Below are positions 35,696 through 46,064 of a stretch of 64,000 nt of DNA, one piece after another. Under the pieces are notes generated by a model, which did no database searches, was not told the DNA's origin, and worked only from the letters and a program-made list of their open reading frames with translations. The position numbers and the translations under genes were made by a program. Source of the DNA: Chloroflexota bacterium (GTDB lineage: Bacteria; Chloroflexota; Anaerolineae; Anaerolineales; UBA11579). The stretch is taken from positions 1 to 64,000 of the forward strand of contig JACPVG010000032.1 in assembly GCA_016191875.1 (NCBI GenBank). Direction: 5' to 3'. How positions within the stretch are numbered: the stretch's first letter is position 1; every line of letters begins with the position of its first letter.

Positions 35696-37405
35696 TCAGG
35701 GCGTTGGCGTATCCTGCGCCAGGCTCGGTTCGGTCGGGCTCGCGCCGGATTGGGCCACCAGGAACCAGGTGTTCACATCATTGAATCGGTCGCTCGGGTC
35801 GTAGACCGAGCCGATGGATACCCCCTGCACCAGCGCGCTGACCGCATAATTGTAGACCGGGTAATACAGCGGCAGCGCCGGCAGTTCACGCCCGAAATGC
35901 ACCTGGAAATTCCGGTACAGGCGGATGCGCTCTGCGCTGTATACGCTCACCCGCGCCTTCTCCAGGTACTCGCTCGCCCGTCGGTCATCCCAGCCGGCGT
36001 AGTTCTGCCCGCCCGTCGCCTGCGATTGGTGCCAGAACGGGTAGGGGTCGGGGTCCGGCGACCCGGTCATATCCAGGTCCACCAGCGCGGCTTCGAAGGT
36101 ACGCGGTTCCAGGTATTCCGCCAATAAAGTCTCGTAGTCGACCGCCACCAGATTCACCTGGACGCCAAGTTCAGCCCAGTACCCCCGAATCATCTCAGCC
36201 TGGGCGGCATGCCGGGGCGTATCCGGATGCGCCAGATCGAAGGCCATCCGCACGCCGTCCTTTTCCCGCACCGCGCCGCCTTCGGCGGGGATGAGATAAT
36301 CCGCCGCGCGCAAGGCCTCAAGCGCATCTTCGCGGTCAAATACCAACGAGGGAATCGCATCGTAGTAGGCCCAGGAGCCCGGCAGGATGACCGCATCCGC
36401 AACGATGCCCTGGCCGTGCAGCGTTTCGGCGATCATCCAGGGGCGGTTCAGGCCGGTGAGCAACGCCCGCCGCACTTCCGCATCCTGGAAGAAGGGCAGG
36501 CTGTCATTCTTCAGGTTGAAAAGCACCATCGTCAACTGCGGCAGGCGGCCGGTGTAAACGTTCAACCCCGGCTCCGCCAACACATCCAGCAGGCTGGCTT
36601 CGTCCACCGTCCCGATGCCCAGGATCTCGCCTGCCCTGAAGGCTTCCAGCGCCTGCGCTGTGCTGTCATAGAACCGGAAAACGATCTGCTGGATGAACGG
36701 CCCGTCCTTGTAGTACTCCTCATTCGCGGCCAGCACCACGCCATCGATTCGGCCATCTTCGATGAGCAATTCCTCAAAGCGGTACGGCCCGCTGCCCACC
36801 GGAGAGATGTTGAACGGGCCATTCAGGATGGCCGGCATGTCTTTGCCTGCCAGCAGGTGTTCCGGCAGGATGCCGAAGTCCAGGTAGTCGAAGAAAGGCG
36901 CATAGGCCTCGCCAAGGTCAAACTGCATGTTGTAGTCGTCAAAAGCAGTCACTTCGACGGTTTTCCAAAGGTTTCTCAAGTCTTCCGGAGTTGGGGAATC
37001 GTCCAGGCGCATCAGTCCGATGGTGAACAGCACATCTCGGGTTGTAACGGGTGTGCCGTCGTGCCATACCGCATCCTGCCGCAGGGTGATGTTGACGACA
37101 TCGCCGGTCGCCGAAACCCCCCAGTCCTCTACGAGGTCGGGCTGGGGCGAACCGTAGCTATCGAATTTGAACAGGCTGCTGAAGACCAGCCGGTCGATAT
37201 CCCGGTCCACCTGGTTGTTGGCATCCAGAAGGGGATTGAAGCGATTGGGATACCCCACCAGGCCTTCCACATATTGGCCGCCCGCCAAAGGCGCAGGGCC
37301 TGCCCCTTCCCCGCCGGGCTGTTGCCCCACCAAAAGCACACCGATTACGGCCAGCGCAAGGATGGCAATGATGATCTGGGCACGGAAACGCCTGATGAAT
37401 TCCAT
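35696..37405 (-). CDS. ABC transporter substrate-binding protein, peptide/opine type
   Basis: A 569-residue solute-binding protein of family 5 (DppA/OppA-like). An N-terminal membrane helix (IIIAILALAVIGVLLV) acts as signal or anchor, with no lipobox Cys. Family features include ANNQVDRDIDRLVFSSLFKFD, ITLRQDAVWHDGTPVTTRDVLFT and GSGPYRFEEL, and later a VRRALLTGLNRPWMI segment. The C-terminus is Pro/Thr-rich. No permease or ATPase gene is adjacent, so it is an orphan or works with a distant transporter. The ATG lies only about 20 bases after the secG terminator, leaving little space for a promoter. Confidence 0.92.
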   Translation of the reverse strand: MEFIRRFRAQIIIAILALAVIGVLLVGQQPGGEGAGPAPLAGGQYVEGLVGYPNRFNPLLDANNQVDRDIDRLVFSSLFKFDSYGSPQPDLVEDWGVSATGDVVNITLRQDAVWHDGTPVTTRDVLFTIGLMRLDDSPTPEDLRNLWKTVEVTAFDDYNMQFDLGEAYAPFFDYLDFGILPEHLLAGKDMPAILNGPFNISPVGSGPYRFEELLIEDGRIDGVVLAANEEYYKDGPFIQQIVFRFYDSTAQALEAFRAGEILGIGTVDEASLLDVLAEPGLNVYTGRLPQLTMVLFNLKNDSLPFFQDAEVRRALLTGLNRPWMIAETLHGQGIVADAVILPGSWAYYDAIPSLVFDREDALEALRAADYLIPAEGGAVREKDGVRMAFDLAHPDTPRHAAQAEMIRGYWAELGVQVNLVAVDYETLLAEYLEPRTFEAALVDLDMTGSPDPDPYPFWHQSQATGGQNYAGWDDRRASEYLEKARVSVYSAERIRLYRNFQVHFGRELPALPLYYPVYNYAVSALVQGVSIGSVYDPSDRFNDVNTWFLVAQSGASPTEPSLAQDTPTP

Positions 37406-37424
37406 TTTTGATGTTTCGGGATAG

Positions 37425-37463
37425 AAAAAGGGCGCGCCCGAGGCCTCGCCTCAGAGCCGCCCT
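37425..37463 (-). terminator. Rho-independent terminator after secG
   Basis: On the minus strand AGGGCG/CGCCCT plus CTGAGGC/GCCTCGG form a long stem with a small internal loop, followed by TTTTTC. It ends about 20 bases before the start codon of the next gene on the same strand. Confidence 0.8.
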
Positions 37464-37494
37464 ATCGCTTCGTTCCGGTGGGTCGCGACAATGT

Positions 37495-37719
37495 CTATCC
37501 GGTGATGTATACGGTCACGATGGCCAATGTGAAGAACAGCAGGCTCAAGATGATCGTCACCCGGAAAAGGGTCTTCTCGATGCCGCGCCGGGCGGTGAAG
37601 AATCCGCCGCTGTCGCCGCCCACCAGCCCACCCAGGCCGGCCCCTTTGCTGCCCAGCACCACGGATGTGATCAGTGCAATCGACGTTATAATCAACGCGA
37701 TGTTCAGGAATGTTTCCAT
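37495..37719 (-). CDS. secG: Preprotein translocase subunit SecG
   Basis: A 74-residue membrane protein with two helices (about residues 5-25 and 50-72) joined by a Gly-rich loop containing GAGLGGLVGG, the family hallmark. SecG supports SecYEG-mediated protein export. AGGAG lies upstream of the ATG. It has a consensus promoter at 37823-37852, a leader of about 97 nt and its own terminator, so it is transcribed alone or with read-through into the binding-protein gene. Confidence 0.93.
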   Translation of the reverse strand: METFLNIALIITSIALITSVVLGSKGAGLGGLVGGDSGGFFTARRGIEKTLFRVTIILSLLFFTLAIVTVYITG

Positions 37720-37822
37720 ATCGAATCGTTGCTCCTAATTCTTGGGGTTTCTGGTCGAAACCGCAGCCTGAGCAGCCCCCCGGTTACTTGGGGCGTCTCA
37801 CAGCCGATTACCTAACAGGCGG

Positions 37823-37852
37823 ATTATACCGTTCAGCCATTTTATTTGTCAA
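37823..37852 (-). promoter_or_regulatory. Consensus promoter of secG
   Basis: On the minus strand, perfect TTGACA (37852-37847), an 18-bp spacer and perfect TATAAT (37828-37823). The start near 37816 gives a leader of about 97 nt holding two possible hairpins, one of them GGTTTC/GAAACC. The -35 box lies just before the divergent PHP start codon. Confidence 0.8.
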
Positions 37853-37855
37853 ACC

Positions 37856-38917
37856 ATGTTCGAAGCCGTCATCAACCTCCACATGCATACCACATATTCA
37901 GACGGCACCGGCACGCACGTCGATATCGCCGCCGCGGCCATCCGCGCCGGCCTGGACGTTGTCATCGTCACCGACCACAACGTGTTGGTGCAGGGGCTTG
38001 AAGGCTATTTGGAGTCCGGCACAAAAAAGGTCCTCCTGCTGATTGGCGAAGAAGTGCATGACCAGGCTCGCGAGCCGCAGAAAAGCCACCTGCTTGCCCT
38101 GGGCGTGAGTAAGGAGATGGCGCCATTGGCCCAAGATCCTCAGGGACTCATAAACGCTGTCATCGCCGATGGCGGGCTGGCCTTCCTGGCGCATCCCTAT
38201 GACCCCGAATCGATTCCCTTTCACGAACCCGACCTCTCTTGGGAGGACTGGCAGGTGCAGGGCTACACCGGCATCGAACTCTGGAACGCCATGACCGAGT
38301 TCAAATCCCGCCTCACCAGCCTGCTCGCCGGGATCTACTACGCTTTCAATTTCGAACAAGTCTCCTCCGGCCCGCTGCCCCAGACCCTGGCAAAATGGGA
38401 CGAACTGCTGGCCGCCGGGCGGCCGGTGGTCGCGGTCGGCGGCTCGGACGCCCATCGGTTGGTCCGCCGGTTGGGGTTTCTTCAGCGAATAGTGTTCCCC
38501 TACGAACAGCATTTTCGGGCAGTGAACACGCACGTGCTCCTTTCCCAGGCGTTCACGGGCGCGCCCGAGTTTGACAAACAGTTGGTGCTGGATGCCCTGC
38601 GCGCAGGGCACGCTTTCATCGGCTATGACCTGCCGGCGCCCACACGCGGTTTCCGCTTCAGCGCCCACTGCCGGGGTGGTGTTTCCTGGATGGGCGACAC
38701 GCTAGCGATCGCTGACCAGCCGACCCTGCAAGTCAAACTCCCCCAGCCCGCAGAATTCCACCTGCTGTGCAACGGCGAAGTCGTTGAAACGGCCCGCCGG
38801 CGCGATCAAGGGGTCCACGTGGTCACCCGGCCCGGCGTCTATCGAGTTGAAGCGTTCGTGCGCTTTCGAGGCAAACGCCGCACCTGGATCATCAGCAACC
38901 CGATTTACATCCTCTGA
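37856..38917 (+). CDS. PHP-domain metal-dependent phosphoesterase
   Basis: A 353-residue protein whose N-terminal two-thirds is a PHP domain. Metal ligands are seen in NLHMHTTYSDGTGTH, IVTDHN, IGEEVH, LAHPYD and VGGSDAH. The C-terminal approximately 100 residues form a beta-rich region. PHP proteins include histidinol phosphatase, nucleotide phosphatases and DNA polymerase-associated domains; the substrate is not determined. It starts four bases from the secG -35 box, so the two genes share a compact divergent promoter region. No ribosome binding site is evident. Confidence 0.92.
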   Translation: MFEAVINLHMHTTYSDGTGTHVDIAAAAIRAGLDVVIVTDHNVLVQGLEGYLESGTKKVLLLIGEEVHDQAREPQKSHLLALGVSKEMAPLAQDPQGLINAVIADGGLAFLAHPYDPESIPFHEPDLSWEDWQVQGYTGIELWNAMTEFKSRLTSLLAGIYYAFNFEQVSSGPLPQTLAKWDELLAAGRPVVAVGGSDAHRLVRRLGFLQRIVFPYEQHFRAVNTHVLLSQAFTGAPEFDKQLVLDALRAGHAFIGYDLPAPTRGFRFSAHCRGGVSWMGDTLAIADQPTLQVKLPQPAEFHLLCNGEVVETARRRDQGVHVVTRPGVYRVEAFVRFRGKRRTWIISNPIYIL

Positions 38918-38953
38918 TTCTGTTTTGGTTTTGGTCTTGCTCTGTGCAGCCCC

Positions 38954-38982
38954 TTCTGTTTTTATCACAAATGTTCTATAAT
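38954..38982 (+). promoter_or_regulatory. Promoter of uvrB
   Basis: TTCTGT (38954-38959), a 17-bp spacer and perfect TATAAT (38977-38982). The start near 38989 gives a leader of about 47 nt. No LexA-like operator was recognised. Confidence 0.5.
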
Positions 38983-39035
38983 TATTGCGGAACTTCCGGC
39001 CCCGTATTGCTGATTACCCTGAACAGGATTGACCC

Positions 39036-41072
<2,037 letters not shown>

Positions 41073-41096
41073 CCAATCCACCCATATCCATAAGCC

Positions 41097-41124
41097 AAAG
41101 CGATGGGTCTCCATCGCTTTTTTG
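41097..41124 (+). terminator. Rho-independent terminator of uvrB
   Basis: A 10-bp perfect stem AAAGCGATGG/CCATCGCTTT with a GTCT loop, followed by TTTG. Confidence 0.9.
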
Positions 41125-41188
41125 TTTGAAAGGTTTGCGCGCCGGCCGGCGTCCGAAGGACGACATCGAGACCTCAAGGAGCAGACTG

Positions 41189-41593
41189 ATGGAAATGATC
41201 GTTGACTTCCCCGGCGGCGCCCGGGTGGACACGCATTTTGGACCCTACACCGTCGCCACCGACCAACCCCCGGCTGGCGGCGGCGCTGGCTCGGCGCCCA
41301 CCCCGTTTGCCGTGTTTTTGGCCTCCGTTGGGGCCTGCGCTGGCATCTACGTCCTTGGATTCTGCAAACAGCGCGGCCTGCCCACCGATGGCCTGCGCAT
41401 CGTTCAGCGCGCCCACGCCGACCCACTGACCGGACTCATCGGAGAGATCGCCTTGGAAATTCAGGTTCCTCCCACGATCCCGGCCAAGTACCATGAGGCC
41501 CTGGTTCGCTCCGCCGACCAGTGCCTGGTAAAGAAGCATTTCGAGCATCCGCCGCAGTTCCAGATCTACACCGCTGTGGTCGAGACCGCCTGA
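41189..41593 (+). CDS. OsmC/Ohr-family protein
   Basis: A 134-residue member of the OsmC-like peroxiredoxin fold, which reduces organic hydroperoxides through two cysteines. The first Cys is in FLASVGACAGIYVL near residue 51 and the second in ADQCLVKKHFEHPP near residue 112, the expected spacing. The closest branch appears to be the short YhfA-like or general OsmC proteins rather than Ohr. ATG 41189 is used because AAGGAG lies eight bases upstream; a TTG at 41126 would add 21 residues without family similarity. Confidence 0.9.
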   Translation: MEMIVDFPGGARVDTHFGPYTVATDQPPAGGGAGSAPTPFAVFLASVGACAGIYVLGFCKQRGLPTDGLRIVQRAHADPLTGLIGEIALEIQVPPTIPAKYHEALVRSADQCLVKKHFEHPPQFQIYTAVVETA

Positions 41594-41679
41594 AGGGCCC
41601 GGGGGCCGGCCATGTGCCGGCTCTCTTTTCTTGTTATATCTTCAGGGTTCGGCTTCCCTATACGCAGAAGGCTGCACCT

Positions 41680-41708
41680 TTGCGTGTGTTCGGCTCCTGC
41701 GGTATAGT
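41680..41708 (+). promoter_or_regulatory. Leaderless-type promoter of the YbaK gene
   Basis: TTGCGT (41680-41685), a 17-bp spacer and TATAGT (41703-41708). Six bases separate the -10 box from ATG 41715, so the expected transcription start is the A of the start codon. Confidence 0.6.
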
Positions 41709-41714
41709 TTTTCC

Positions 41715-42218
41715 ATGCCGCCCAGGAACAACGTCACCCGCCTGTTGGATAACCGCAAAATCCCCTACACCGCTCACGAACTGCCCGGCGAAAAGTTGAG
41801 CGCACGTGAAGCCGCCGCCTGCCTGGGCATGCCGCCCGAACAGATCTACAAGTCGATCGTCTCTCTCCGCCCCGGCCAGGGCAAACCTATCCTCGCCCTG
41901 GTGAACGCAGTCTCGGAGGTTGATCTCAAGTCGCTGGCCCGCGCGGTTCGGGACAAAAAGGTTATCCTCGCCAGCCAGCAGGAGGCTGAACGGCTCACCG
42001 GGCTTCAGACCGGCGGCATATCGCCCCTTGCCCTGCTCGGCAGGGGGTTCCAGGTCATCATCGATGATTTGGCCCGCCAGCGGCCAACGATTGTCATCTC
42101 CGGCGGCCAGCGCGGCCTGAATGTCGAGCTTTCTCCCGCCGATCTCCAAACGCTCACATCCGCCGCCTTTGCGCCCATCTCTCGGCCAGGCATGCTTCAA
42201 GGGGAATCCCCACAGTAA
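41715..42218 (+). CDS. YbaK/EbsC-family aminoacyl-tRNA deacylase
   Basis: A 167-residue trans-editing deacylase related to YbaK, which removes mischarged amino acids (classically Cys from tRNA-Pro). It has the PYTAHELPGE N-terminal region, the conserved Lys in YKSIVSLRPGQGKPILALV, LARAVRDKKVILASQQEAERLTG and GGISPLALLG, and the C-terminal VIISGGQRG-like strand seen here as IVISGGQRGLNVEL. It starts at an ATG lacking a ribosome binding site, directly after a TATAGT box. Substrate specificity within YbaK/EbsC/ProXp is not fixed by sequence. Confidence 0.92.
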   Translation: MPPRNNVTRLLDNRKIPYTAHELPGEKLSAREAAACLGMPPEQIYKSIVSLRPGQGKPILALVNAVSEVDLKSLARAVRDKKVILASQQEAERLTGLQTGGISPLALLGRGFQVIIDDLARQRPTIVISGGQRGLNVELSPADLQTLTSAAFAPISRPGMLQGESPQ

Positions 42219-42282
42219 AGGTCTGCCCGGCCTGCATCTTCGGCTCCCATGCCAGAATCCCAGCACGTAGACCCCAATCCCC

Positions 42283-42311
42283 TTGTTATTGCACTCTCTT
42301 TCGCCTATAAT
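42283..42311 (+). promoter_or_regulatory. Promoter of the aapJQMP operon
   Basis: TTGTTA (42283-42288), a 17-bp spacer and perfect TATAAT (42306-42311). The start near 42318 implies an unusually long leader of about 147 nt. Confidence 0.65.
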
Positions 42312-42317
42312 ACCCCC

Positions 42318-42464
42318 AGCACAGTTCATCCCCGGTAGATTCAAACAACTTAATTGAATATGAGCTCTCCCCCAAGGAGGTGATGCCCCGCCACCCGCCG
42401 AGTACAGACAACCCCATCTACGCTCTTCGAGCTAACCCCAACTTTTCTTCTTAAGGAGGAAGAA
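42318..42464 (+). promoter_or_regulatory. Long 5' leader of aapJ, candidate cis-regulatory RNA
   Basis: A leader of about 147 nt inferred from the promoter. It contains an ATTCAA/TTGAAT hairpin near 42338-42358, then AAGGAGGTGAT at 42374-42384, an 11-nt match to the 3' end of 16S rRNA, then a 23-codon open frame (42383-42454), and finally the real ribosome binding site GGAGGAAGAA directly before ATG 42465. No known riboswitch family was recognised. Confidence 0.5.
42383..42454 (+). CDS. Possible 23-residue leader peptide upstream of aapJ
   Basis: ATG 42383 overlaps the very strong Shine-Dalgarno-like AAGGAGGTGAT, and the frame (MPRHPPSTDN at its start) runs to TAA 42452-42454, ten bases before the aapJ ATG. 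The GGAGG to ATG distance is only two bases, which is short, and no amino acid is strikingly enriched (Pro and Asn are common). It may be chance or a regulatory leader peptide. Confidence 0.25.
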   Translation: MPRHPPSTDNPIYALRANPNFSS

Positions 42465-43595
42465 ATGACCTCACGCAGGGTTTTCACCCTTTTCGCCCTC
42501 ATGCTGACGGCAGCGCTCGTGCTGGCTGCTTGCGGCACCCCCACAACCGGCGGCACCGAGCGCATCGTTGAAACCGTTGTGGTGACCGTTGAAGTGCCGG
42601 GCGCCGCCCCGGCGCCGCTGCCCGTGCCGCCCGCCGGCTACGGCGCAACGCTCGCCACGGTCCTTGAGCGCGGCACCCTCATTTGCGGCGTGAACTCCCA
42701 GGTGCCCGGCTTTGGCTACATCGATGCCAACGGCGTGTTCTCCGGCTTCGACGTGGATTACTGCCGCGCCCTGGCCGCCGCCATCTTCGGCGATGCCAGC
42801 AAAGTCGAGTTCCGCCCGGTCACCGCTGCCGAGCGCTTCACCGCCCTCCAATCCGGCGAGATCGATATCCTCAGCCGCAACACCACCTGGAGCACCGTTC
42901 GCGACACCGAATTGGGCGGCAACTTCGTCCACACCACCTTCTACGATGGGCAGGGCATGATGGTCCCGGCTGACACCGGCATCACCACCCTGCAAGACCT
43001 GGAAGGCGGCACCATCTGTGTCCAGACCGGCACGACCACCGAACTGAACCTGGCGGATGTCATGGCCGCTGAAGGCGTCTCCTACACCCCGGCCGTCTTC
43101 GAAGATGCCGACTCGACCTTTGCTGCCTACGCCGAAGAGCGCTGCGACGCCGTCACCACCGACAAGTCCGGCCTGGTCTCGCGCCGCACGGTCCTGGCGG
43201 ATCCGTCCGCTCACGTCATCCTGGACGTCACCATGTCCAAGGAACCCCTCGGACCCATGGTGCGCCACGGCGATGACCAGTGGTTCGATATCGCCCAGTG
43301 GACCGTATTTGCCCTGTTTTCGGGCGAAGAGTTCGGCATCACGTCCGCCAATGTGGATGACGTGCTGGCCAGCGCCACCGCTCCCGAAGCCCGCCGCCTG
43401 CTCGGCCTCGAGGGCGACCTCGGCCTCAAGCTTGGCCTGAGCAACGACTGGGCCTACAACATCCTCAAACTGGTTGGCAACTACGCCGAAGTCTACAATC
43501 GCAACCTGGGGCCGGATACCCCCACCTACATCCCGCGTGGCTACAACAGCCTCTACGTGGACGGCGGCCTGCTGTACGCGCCGCCTTTCCGCTAG
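42465..43595 (+). CDS. aapJ: Amino-acid ABC transporter substrate-binding lipoprotein
   Basis: A 376-residue binding lipoprotein (lipobox LVLAAC) of the general L-amino-acid type. After a short linker the fold begins LATVLERGTLICGVNSQVPG, followed by GFDVDYCRALAAAIFGD, ERFTALQSGEIDILSRNTTW and LQDLEGGTICVQTGTTTELN, the recognised AapJ pattern. It captures amino acids outside the cell and delivers them to AapQM. It is first in the aapJQMP operon, behind a long leader, and is followed by a strong hairpin that should make its transcript more abundant than the downstream genes. Confidence 0.95.
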   Translation: MTSRRVFTLFALMLTAALVLAACGTPTTGGTERIVETVVVTVEVPGAAPAPLPVPPAGYGATLATVLERGTLICGVNSQVPGFGYIDANGVFSGFDVDYCRALAAAIFGDASKVEFRPVTAAERFTALQSGEIDILSRNTTWSTVRDTELGGNFVHTTFYDGQGMMVPADTGITTLQDLEGGTICVQTGTTTELNLADVMAAEGVSYTPAVFEDADSTFAAYAEERCDAVTTDKSGLVSRRTVLADPSAHVILDVTMSKEPLGPMVRHGDDQWFDIAQWTVFALFSGEEFGITSANVDDVLASATAPEARRLLGLEGDLGLKLGLSNDWAYNILKLVGNYAEVYNRNLGPDTPTYIPRGYNSLYVDGGLLYAPPFR

Positions 43596-43613
43596 ACCGC
43601 AATACTGACTGAA

Positions 43614-43645
43614 CGAGGGGGCGGGCAAGGTTGCCCGCCCCCTCG
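43614..43645 (+). terminator. Intercistronic hairpin between aapJ and aapQ
   Basis: A 15-bp perfect stem CGAGGGGGCGGGCAA/TTGCCCGCCCCCTCG with a GG-centred loop, followed by a pyrimidine-rich TCTCTTCTCC rather than a T-run. It probably causes partial termination or stabilises the aapJ mRNA. Confidence 0.7.
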
Positions 43646-43667
43646 TCTCTTCTCCGGGAGGCTGGGA

Positions 43668-44849
43668 ATGCAATCCGCCGAAACGCAGACCGCCGCTATC
43701 CCCATCTGGCGCGATGAGCGTTACCTTAACCTGCTCGGGCAGGCGATCTTTGCCGTTGTGATACTCGCCGCCGGGTACTACCTGTACCGCAACATGGAAG
43801 CCGGACTGCGGCGGCAAGGCACAACGCTGGGGTTTGGTTTTATCCAGGGCACATCCGGTTTTGACATCGCCGAAACGTTGTTCGAATACAGCCGCAGTTC
43901 AACCTTTTGGCAGGCCTTCCAGGTGGGTCTGCTCAACACGCTGCTGGTCAGCGTCGTCGGCATCCTCTTCTCCACCATCCTGGGGGTGATTCTGGGCGTC
44001 GCCCGGCTCGCTGCCAACCCCCTCGTGAGATGGCTGGCGACCGGATACCTCGAACTGATGCGCAATCTCTCTCTGCTGGTCTTCCTTGTCTTCTGGTATC
44101 TGGGCGTGTTCCTCAAGCTGCCCAAGATCAAGGAAGCCGTCATCTGGCCCGGTCCAACCTTCCTGACCAATCGCGGCATCGCCATCCCCTGGGGCGTCCC
44201 TACCGAAACATTCCCGGCCTACCGGTTGATCCTTGCCCTGGGTGTGCTGGCCGCCATTCTGATTGCCGCCGCTCTGCACGCCCGCGGCCGCCGCACCGGC
44301 AAACCTCCCCTGACGATACTTTGGGCTGGCGCTAGTTTCGTCGTTGTTGTGGTTTTGGGCTGGTTCGCCCTGCCCGCTGCGCCCCTGGCCTGGGACCTCC
44401 CTTATCCAGAAGGATTGAGGATCGCGGGGGGCAAGATCTTCACGCCCGAATTCATGGCGCTGGTTTCCGGCCTGGTGTTATATACTGCGGCCTTCATCGG
44501 CGAGGTCGTGCGCGCCGGCATTCAGGCCGTCTCCAGGGGCCAGGTGGAAGCGGCGCGGGCCATCGGCCTCACCGGTTTCCAGACTCTCCGTCTCGTCATC
44601 TTCCCCCAGGCTCTGCGCGTCATCATCCCGCCTCTCACCAGCCAGTATCTGAACCTTGCCAAGAATTCATCTCTGGCGATCGCCATCGGCTACCCGGACG
44701 TTTTCTACGTTTCGAATACCATTCTGAACCAGAGCGGCCGCGCCGTGGAAATGATCACGCTCGTGATGCTGACCTATTTGCTGTTCAGCCTGATAACCTC
44801 CGCGTTCATGAACTGGTACAACCGCCGCATCCAGCTGGTGGAGCGCTGA
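43668..44849 (+). CDS. aapQ: Amino-acid ABC transporter permease AapQ
   Basis: A 393-residue inner-membrane permease of the HisM/HisQ family. About eight hydrophobic segments are seen. The FNTLLVSVVGILFSTILGVILG-like start of the permease domain reads LLNTLLVSVVGILFSTILGV. The EAA loop that contacts the ATPase reads EAARAIGLTGFQTLRLVIFP near residue 295. The extended N-terminal half is typical of AapQ. CGGGAGG lies six bases before the ATG. It follows the intercistronic hairpin and is two bases from aapM. Confidence 0.95.
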   Translation: MQSAETQTAAIPIWRDERYLNLLGQAIFAVVILAAGYYLYRNMEAGLRRQGTTLGFGFIQGTSGFDIAETLFEYSRSSTFWQAFQVGLLNTLLVSVVGILFSTILGVILGVARLAANPLVRWLATGYLELMRNLSLLVFLVFWYLGVFLKLPKIKEAVIWPGPTFLTNRGIAIPWGVPTETFPAYRLILALGVLAAILIAAALHARGRRTGKPPLTILWAGASFVVVVVLGWFALPAAPLAWDLPYPEGLRIAGGKIFTPEFMALVSGLVLYTAAFIGEVVRAGIQAVSRGQVEAARAIGLTGFQTLRLVIFPQALRVIIPPLTSQYLNLAKNSSLAIAIGYPDVFYVSNTILNQSGRAVEMITLVMLTYLLFSLITSAFMNWYNRRIQLVER

Positions 44850-44850
44850 G

Positions 44851-46047
44851 ATGAGCAACGCCGCCCAGATCCTCCCCCCGCTCGCCGAGCGCCACACCCT
44901 GCTGGGCTGGGCGCGCAAGAATCTCTTCAACACCTGGGGCAATGCCTTGCTCACCCTTTTGACCGGCTGGTTGGTTCTGTGGTCGGGCCGGGCTTTGCTG
45001 GTGTGGGCGTTCACTGCCGCCGAGTGGGGCGTTATCGCCGCCAACCTGCGCCTCATTCTGCTTGGGCAATACCCGATTGCCAATGTATGGCGGCTCTGGG
45101 TATCGCTCCAATTGCTGGCTTTTTTGGTAGGGAATTCCCTCGCCATCTGGGGCCGGAACGTGCGGCGCATCTCGCTGGCGTTGGCGGCTGCGCCATTGCT
45201 GCTGGCCCTCCTTCCGTTCGGACTCCAGCCGCGCCTGTGGCTGGCGGGGCTTACGTTCTTCGGCATAGTGGGCTGGGCGCTGGGCCGCCCGGCTGGTCCC
45301 AGGCAACGCCGGATCGTGCTGCTCGGATGGGCAATCTGGCCTTTCATCTTCATACTGCTACTGCGCGGCCTTACCCCGCCTGAGGGCCGGCTGCCGCTCG
45401 TCCCCACCAACCTGTGGGGCGGCCTGCTGCTGACCTTTCTGCTCACCGTGGTGGGCATCGTCTTCTCGTTCCCCCTGGGAGTGCTGCTGGCGCTGGGCCG
45501 CCGCTCCCGCCTTGGCGCTGTGCGCTGGTTCAGCATTTTCTACATCGAAGTCATTCGCGGCGTACCGCTCATCACCATCCTGTTCATGGCGCAGCTCATG
45601 CTGCCGCTGTTCCTTCCCTCCGGCCTCACCATTGACCGCGTCTTACGCGCAATGGTCGGCATTACCTTGTTCAGCGCCGCCTACCTCGCCGAAAACGTGC
45701 GCGGCGGCCTGCAGGCCATTCCCACAGGCCAGTTTGAGGCCGCCTATGCTGTCGGGCTTAATGGCCTGCAAACGATGGGATTGATCATCCTTCCCCAGGC
45801 TTTGCGGCTGGTCATCCCCATTCTCGTCGGCCAGTTCATCGCCCTCTACAAAGATACCGCCCTGGTCGCCATCGTCGGCTTGCTCGACCTGCTCGGAATT
45901 GCCAAGACCGTGCTGGCCCAGCCCGAGTTCCTCGGCCTGCAACGCGAGGTCTATGCCTTCATCTCGATGTTGTACTGGGTATTCAGTTACGCGATGTCCT
46001 ACGTCAGCCAGCGGCTGGAAGTATCGCTGGGCGTGGGCAAACGCTGA
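44851..46047 (+). CDS. aapM: Amino-acid ABC transporter permease AapM
   Basis: A 398-residue partner permease. Several extra N-terminal membrane helices precede the conserved HisM-type domain, which starts near residue 185 ([20 protein letters not shown]) and includes [19 protein letters not shown]. The EAA loop [20 protein letters not shown] lies near residue 295. It forms a heterodimeric channel with AapQ. Its ATG follows the aapQ stop by one base, and aapP follows after 17 bases. Confidence 0.95.
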   Translation: MSNAAQILPPLAERHTLLGWARKNLFNTWGNALLTLLTGWLVLWSGRALLVWAFTAAEWGVIAANLRLILLGQYPIANVWRLWVSLQLLAFLVGNSLAIWGRNVRRISLALAAAPLLLALLPFGLQPRLWLAGLTFFGIVGWALGRPAGPRQRRIVLLGWAIWPFIFILLLRGLTPPEGRLPLVPTNLWGGLLLTFLLTVVGIVFSFPLGVLLALGRRSRLGAVRWFSIFYIEVIRGVPLITILFMAQLMLPLFLPSGLTIDRVLRAMVGITLFSAAYLAENVRGGLQAIPTGQFEAAYAVGLNGLQTMGLIILPQALRLVIPILVGQFIALYKDTALVAIVGLLDLLGIAKTVLAQPEFLGLQREVYAFISMLYWVFSYAMSYVSQRLEVSLGVGKR

Positions 46048-46064
46048 TTCGTCAGGAGAAGATC

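Noticed and set aside
42318-42464. Known amino-acid riboswitch (glycine, lysine, glutamine) upstream of aapJ.
   Set aside because: No conserved core of these classes could be found by eye in the roughly 147-nt leader.
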